DNA of 64,000 bases from an uncultured Bacteroides sp. (lineage in GTDB: Bacteria; Bacteroidota; Bacteroidia; Bacteroidales; Bacteroidaceae), in the NCBI GenBank assembly GCA_900555635.1, contig USLU01000018.1, positions 1 to 64,000 on the forward strand, in the 5' to 3' direction. The translations under genes were made by a program, and so were the position numbers. The notes beneath the pieces are model-generated. The model had not been told where the DNA came from. It was given only the letters and a program-made list of their open reading frames with translations, and searched no databases. Of this stretch, positions 59,750 to 64,000 are shown in pieces. Position 1 is the first letter of the stretch, and every line of letters begins with the position of its first letter.

Positions 59750-60988
59750 ATGACTAAGAAACTTCTTGTACAGATAAAAAATGAATGGCTCTCGAACCTA
59801 TGGTTGGCGTTGGAGTTGCTGGTGGTAAGCGTAGTAATGTGGTATGTAGTGGATTATCTTTATACCCGCATTGCCACTTACCTGGAACCACGAGGTTTCA
59901 ACATAGAGCATTGTTATCTTATTGAATTGGGCGAACTGACACCGAAGAGCCCGGATTATATACCTAATAAAAATGGGGATGACACCCATGCGGATATTGC
60001 GGAACTAGTAGAACGTCTACGTCGCCGACCGGAAGTGGAAGCGGTCAGTCTCTCGCAAAACTCATACCCTTATAATGGAAGCAATAGCAGTGGGGAGGTG
60101 CGTTATGATACACTCCAGTCGCCCGATTGGACCATTAGAAGAATGGTAACTCCAGACTTCGTACGTGTCTTCCGCTATCAGGGTGCAAATGGTGAAACAC
60201 CCGAACAATTGGCAAAGATGCTGGAAAAGGGTGAATTCTTGGCCTCTAACAACCTTTATAGGAAATACGACCGTAAAATGACTGAATTTGTAGGCAAACG
60301 TTTCCAACTTTTCGGTGATACCACCAAGACGTATCAACTCGGAGCTGCCCTGCAAGACGTACGCTACCACGACTATGATCAGGCTCGTACTTCGTATTGC
60401 TTCCTGAGTAAACAGTCCTTTTACTATGTAGGCCTGGAGCTTTGTGTGCGTGTCCGCGAAGGGCAGGATAACGATTTTATTACGAATTTGAAGAAAGATA
60501 GCGAAAGCCAGTTTCGTGTAGGTAATCTTTTTATTTCGGAAATTCGTTCATTCCATGATATACGTCGTAATTTCCAGCAGGTATGGACAAATGATATCCG
60601 TAATTATGTGATGGGTATGGGATTCTTACTATTGAATATCTTCCTCGGTCTGCTCGGCACATTCTGGTTCCGTACGCAGCAACGCCGTTCGGAAATGGCA
60701 TTACATAAAGCACATGGTGCATCAGTGCGCGATATCTTTAATCGTTTGCTCTGTGAAGGCTGGCTTCTGCTATTGTTGGTTACTCCATTGGCTTTGGTGA
60801 TAGACTATAATATAGCGAATATGGAGTTGAATTCGTGGCGTAATGGCACTACCTTGGAATGGCATCGACTTTTACTTTGCGCCGGCATTAGCTTTGTTCT
60901 AATTGCTTTGATGATTGCTATTGGTATCGGTATACCTGCACGTAAGGCAATGAAGGTACAACCGGCAGAAGCTTTACACGACGAATAG
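59750..60988 (+). CDS. ABC transporter permease, B-type
   Basis: A 412-residue partner of 58424. First helix LALELLVVSVVMWYVVDYLY; coupling segment LGLLGTFWFRTQQRRSEMAL; ending QPAEALHDE. The join between its domain and last helices matches the second half of the hybrid pseudogene (LLLNIFLGLLGTFW compared with LLLNVFFGITGTFW). No terminator follows; the next permease begins 40 bases on. Confidence 0.85.
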   Translation: MTKKLLVQIKNEWLSNLWLALELLVVSVVMWYVVDYLYTRIATYLEPRGFNIEHCYLIELGELTPKSPDYIPNKNGDDTHADIAELVERLRRRPEVEAVSLSQNSYPYNGSNSSGEVRYDTLQSPDWTIRRMVTPDFVRVFRYQGANGETPEQLAKMLEKGEFLASNNLYRKYDRKMTEFVGKRFQLFGDTTKTYQLGAALQDVRYHDYDQARTSYCFLSKQSFYYVGLELCVRVREGQDNDFITNLKKDSESQFRVGNLFISEIRSFHDIRRNFQQVWTNDIRNYVMGMGFLLLNIFLGLLGTFWFRTQQRRSEMALHKAHGASVRDIFNRLLCEGWLLLLLVTPLALVIDYNIANMELNSWRNGTTLEWHRLLLCAGISFVLIALMIAIGIGIPARKAMKVQPAEALHDE

Positions 60989-61028
60989 AATTATTTCTCA
61001 TTCTTTAATTCTTAATTTTCAATTTAAA

Positions 61029-62309
61029 ATGATACGACTCTACTTTCAACAAGCCCTTTACCATTTGCGAGAAAACCCGATTATTACTTGGGTTTCCATC
61101 TTGGGTACGGCACTCGCTATCTGTATGATAATGGTGCTTGTGATTACTTTTCAGGTTCGCCTTGTAGATTGTGAACCGGAGGTAAATCGTTCACGTTCAC
61201 TTTACGTTTCTGCTATGTCTGTTAAGGCAAAGGGAGCGGATGAAAGTAACTCGGCAAACAGCTTTATGTCCGTTCATACGGGAAAGGAGTGTTTCAAACC
61301 ACTTACTACTGCTGAAGCTGTAACTTTGATCTCTCTGCCCAATAAAGTACGGGTATCTTTACCGGCAGGGGCAAAAGCTACGGCGGATATGAAGCAGACA
61401 GACGAAGTCTTTTGGCACATCTTCCATTTTCGCTTCCTTAATGGGGCAGCGTTTACTAAAGCTGACAGTGATGCCGGGCTACCGGTTGTAGTACTCAGTG
61501 CAAGTATTGCCCGCCAGCTCTTCGGTACTACGGATGTGACTGGCGAAACGGTGCAACTGAATCATGTAGATTATCGTATCTGTGGCGTTGTGGCAGACGT
61601 ATCTACTCTGGCTACCTCTGCCTATGCACAAGTATGGGTTCCATACAACTCCACCGATATGGCAAACCTTTCTTGGCAGAATAACACGATGGGGCAGATG
61701 CGTGCCGTTATCTTGGCGCGCTCCGCTTCCGACTTTCCTGCTATTCGTCAGGAAACAGAAAAATTGCGCAACAAGTACAACGACGGACTGGCTGATATAG
61801 AAGTCTTTTATCGTGGACAACCGGACGAATCATTTACCAATCTTTACCGTAAGTGGAGTCAAGTTCCTGATATAAATTCGGTAATATTGAGTTATGTTAT
61901 TATTATTTTCATACTCTTGCTTGTGCCTGCAATCAATCTGAGCAGTATGACGCTTTCGCGTATGCAGAAGCGCATGTCCGAGATAGGTGTACGCAAAGCT
62001 TTTGGAGCAACGGGTAGCGAACTGATGCGTCAGGTTTTCTTCGAAAATCTGGTACTTACACTGTTGGCAGGTATTCTAGGACTTGCCCTCAGCTATCTTG
62101 CAACCTTCCTACTGACGGATTTTCTTTTTAGTAACAGTATGAATGCTTACCTTAGTGGTGAAACAGCTCTTACCACCGGTATGCTTCTATCGCCTTGGGC
62201 ATTCTTTTCAGCGTTTGGCTTCTGCTTGATTATGAATATCCTCTCGGCAGGTATACCCGCATGGCGTGCTTCAAAGATGAATATAACAGATGCTATTAAC
62301 CAAAGATAA
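61029..62309 (+). CDS. ABC transporter permease, A-type
   Basis: A 426-residue A-type permease. Start YFQQALYHLRENPIITWVSI, periplasmic domain with CEPEVNRSRSLYVSAMSVKA, coupling motif MSEIGVRKAFGATGSELMRQ near residue 320 and ending KMNITDAINQR. The upstream 18 bases repeat, in reverse, an AT-rich stretch seen at 803-820. It ends 81 bases before the B-type partner, a wider gap than elsewhere; that gap holds nothing recognised. Confidence 0.85.
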   Translation: MIRLYFQQALYHLRENPIITWVSILGTALAICMIMVLVITFQVRLVDCEPEVNRSRSLYVSAMSVKAKGADESNSANSFMSVHTGKECFKPLTTAEAVTLISLPNKVRVSLPAGAKATADMKQTDEVFWHIFHFRFLNGAAFTKADSDAGLPVVVLSASIARQLFGTTDVTGETVQLNHVDYRICGVVADVSTLATSAYAQVWVPYNSTDMANLSWQNNTMGQMRAVILARSASDFPAIRQETEKLRNKYNDGLADIEVFYRGQPDESFTNLYRKWSQVPDINSVILSYVIIIFILLLVPAINLSSMTLSRMQKRMSEIGVRKAFGATGSELMRQVFFENLVLTLLAGILGLALSYLATFLLTDFLFSNSMNAYLSGETALTTGMLLSPWAFFSAFGFCLIMNILSAGIPAWRASKMNITDAINQR

Positions 62310-62390
62310 TGCAAACCGAAAGCAATATAAAATGAGTTTACTTATTTTTATTGTTGAGGTACAACTTATTTTATCAAAAGATAAATAGAA

Positions 62391-63659
62391 ATGAAATCAC
62401 TCCTGAAACAGATAAAAAATGAATGGCGTAGCAACCTGTTTCTCTTTGTAGAACTATTGCTTGTCTTTGCTGTACTATGGTATATTGTGGATATGACTAC
62501 CGTTACCGCACGTGTTTACAATGCGCCGATGGGCTTCGATACCGATCATTGCTACAATATTGCTATTGACAAGCTCACGTCTAAGGCTGCCGCTTATAAT
62601 CCTGCTATTACTGCTGATGAAGATATGGAGCACTTGCTTCAGCTGACCGAGCGTTTGCGCCATCATCCCGGTGTAGAGGCGGTAGCTATTTCTCAGAATT
62701 GCTTTCCATATAATGAAGGTAGCAACAGTATGAGTATCGGAGTCGATACTACTATGATGGAAGCCCGTCTTTATTGGGCAGGTCCCGGTTTCTTCCGCCT
62801 TTTCCGTTATACGGCTGCTGATGGTTCGGCACCTGACAAGATGGACGAGGCTTTGAATAACAACCAGCTCGTTATCTCTTCTAATCTTACCGATGGATAT
62901 CCTGCATTAGGAATGAAGGATGCAACCTCTTTATTGGGGACCGATGTTGCTCTATGGAAGCAGAAAAGCGAAGAGCGCCGTCGTGGGGGGGCAGTAGGGC
63001 CACCTGTACGCGGGGCACACTTCCCACATACGCAAAAATGGGGTGGGGCATACATTGCTGCCGCTCTTACAATTGACAATTTAAAAGAGTTTGGTGATCC
63101 CCGCTATATCAACGTCAGCGTGCGTGTCACTCCCGAAGAAGACCACGATTTCGGTACCCGTTTGATGGATGCTGCTGATAGGTTTTATCAGGTGGGCAAT
63201 CTCTACCTGCTTGATATTACTTCCTATAAAGATTTGCGTCATCAGTGCGAATTGGAAGATATGAACGATTTGAAAACACGTCTTTGTGTTCTTGGCTTCC
63301 TGCTGATGAATATCTTCCTGGGCGTAATCGGGACATTCTGGTTCCGTACACAGCATCGTCGTCGGGAAGTAGCTCTTCGCATTGCGATGGGTAGCTCACG
63401 GCGAGGCATTTTCTCCCGTCTGATGGGTGAGGGGCTTATTCTCTTAACATTGGCTACAATACCAGCAGTGATTATTGCTTTAAATGTGGGATTTGCCGAA
63501 TTGGTGGATGTTACTAAGTTACCTTTTGATACAGGACGTTTTTTACTTGGAGTTCTCCTTACTTGGTTATTAATGGCATTGATGATTATTGGGGGAATCT
63601 GGTATCCGGCAAGCAAAGCAATGAAAGTGCAGCCTGCTGAGGCGTTACATGATGAATAA
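62391..63659 (+). CDS. ABC transporter permease, B-type
   Basis: A 422-residue B-type partner. First helix LFVELLLVFAVLWYIVDMTT; coupling segment LGVIGTFWFRTQHRRREVAL; ending QPAEALHDE. A Gly/Arg-rich patch at about residues 189-212 (KSEERRRGGAVGPPVRG) looks odd but lines up with the GxVGxIR stretch of other B-type copies, so the frame is sound. It is 21 bases before the last, truncated permease. Confidence 0.85.
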   Translation: MKSLLKQIKNEWRSNLFLFVELLLVFAVLWYIVDMTTVTARVYNAPMGFDTDHCYNIAIDKLTSKAAAYNPAITADEDMEHLLQLTERLRHHPGVEAVAISQNCFPYNEGSNSMSIGVDTTMMEARLYWAGPGFFRLFRYTAADGSAPDKMDEALNNNQLVISSNLTDGYPALGMKDATSLLGTDVALWKQKSEERRRGGAVGPPVRGAHFPHTQKWGGAYIAAALTIDNLKEFGDPRYINVSVRVTPEEDHDFGTRLMDAADRFYQVGNLYLLDITSYKDLRHQCELEDMNDLKTRLCVLGFLLMNIFLGVIGTFWFRTQHRRREVALRIAMGSSRRGIFSRLMGEGLILLTLATIPAVIIALNVGFAELVDVTKLPFDTGRFLLGVLLTWLLMALMIIGGIWYPASKAMKVQPAEALHDE

Positions 63660-63680
63660 ATACTATATAGATTTCATACT

Positions 63681-64000
63681 ATGAAGCAAATTATCGCTCT
63701 TATCCGTCAGAATCTTTTTTTCAGTGTTGTTTCCATTATTGGAACGGCGGTGAGTATCACCTTTGTGATGGTTATTTATATGGTGTATGATATACAGACA
63801 GCCAATATCGCTCCTGAGTCTCATCGCGACCGTATGGTATATTCCTCCTATGGATATTCTTATAGAAAGTCCGATCATGGTAATGCCAATACGGGTATGT
63901 CTTATCGGGCAGTGAATGCTGTTTTTAAGGATTTGCCGGGTGCGGAGGTGATAACCTATCTTGGACCTACTTATACAAGGTATTGCGGTGCATCACCGGA
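63681..64000 (+). CDS. ABC transporter permease, A-type, cut off by the window end
   Basis: The first 106 codons of another permease: MKQIIALIRQNLFFSVVSII, then GTAVSITFVMVIYMVYDIQT and IAPESHRDRMVYSSYGYSYR. This matches the A-type start (membrane helix, then APESxRDR), but the first residues are less like the other copies, so it may be a more distant member. The rest lies beyond 64000. Confidence 0.75.
   Translation, partial: MKQIIALIRQNLFFSVVSIIGTAVSITFVMVIYMVYDIQTANIAPESHRDRMVYSSYGYSYRKSDHGNANTGMSYRAVNAVFKDLPGAEVITYLGPTYTRYCGASP

Noticed and set aside
58399..62390. Search for a third sigma-54 module ahead of the later permease pairs
   Set aside because: The gaps at 58399-58423, 60989-61028 and 62310-62390 contain neither the 16-bp motif nor a GG-N10-GC element.
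62950..63060. G-rich, Arg/Gly-rich patch in the last B-type permease, suspected of being a frameshifted or inserted stretch
   Set aside because: The patch aligns with the GxVGxIR region of the other B-type copies and the frame continues normally on both sides.
1..64000. Insertion sequences, prophage genes or tRNA attachment sites
   Set aside because: No transposase, integrase or tRNA was found; the only signs of mobility are the flanking duplications at 787/2957 and 25082/25202.

Overview
The window looks like a chromosomal segment of a gut Bacteroides species. Evidence: GH84 O-GlcNAcase and bifunctional fucokinase/GDP-fucose pyrophosphorylase (Fkp) side by side, a Bacteroides-type glutamate decarboxylase locus, several genes of Bacteroidales-only families, weak ribosome binding sites, and promoters of the Bacteroides form (TTG, about 19-20 bases, TAnnTTTG). 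No rRNA, tRNA, CRISPR array or transposase was found.

Layout. 1-3.1 kb: an HU-like protein, a 31-residue 'smalltalk' peptide, then a two-gene ATPase plus TOPRIM-like cassette that resembles a phage-defence pair. The cassette is bracketed by two imperfect copies of the flanking DNA; the second copy has lost the smalltalk gene. 3.1-8.3 kb: GH84 hexosaminidase and Fkp. 8.3-14.2 kb: rlmH, a DUF4783 protein with nadC, a four-copy 22-bp repeat, and an ECF sigma factor with envelope proteins. 14.2-18.6 kb: a four-gene minus-strand operon with the same gene content as the B. thetaiotaomicron operon linked to glucosinolate/3-keto-glycoside breakdown. 18.8-26.3 kb: nitronate monooxygenase, then the acid-resistance set gadB, glsA, ion channel, gadC, and alanine dehydrogenase. 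26.5-33.6 kb: M23 and C69 peptidases, phosphosugar mutase, a candidate small RNA, nudC, and an HU/winged-helix protein.

33.8-45.5 kb: an MFS transporter, then two MoxR/vWA systems facing each other: a RavA-ViaA-like pair (plus strand) and a five-gene operon SWIM - DUF5691 - MoxR ATPase - DUF5682 - vWA (minus strand), with only 10 bases between their stop codons. This is the largest poorly characterised system in the window. 45.6-49.7 kb: a flavoprotein, an ABC-F protein behind a leader with three short ORFs and competing RNA stems, cytidine deaminase, and a LysM glucosaminidase.

49.9-64 kb (runs off the end): an HlyD-type adaptor, one ABC ATPase, a head-GIN protein and a long run of alternating A-type and B-type FtsX/MacB permeases. 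One A/B pair has collapsed into a hybrid pseudogene. The two transcription units (adaptor, and ATPase) start behind two upstream modules with the same geometry: two 16-bp activator-like sites 19 bp apart, then a sigma-54-like -24/-12 element exactly 62 bp further on. This predicts joint control by an NtrC-type activator.

All family names come from reading the translated sequences; no database search was run.
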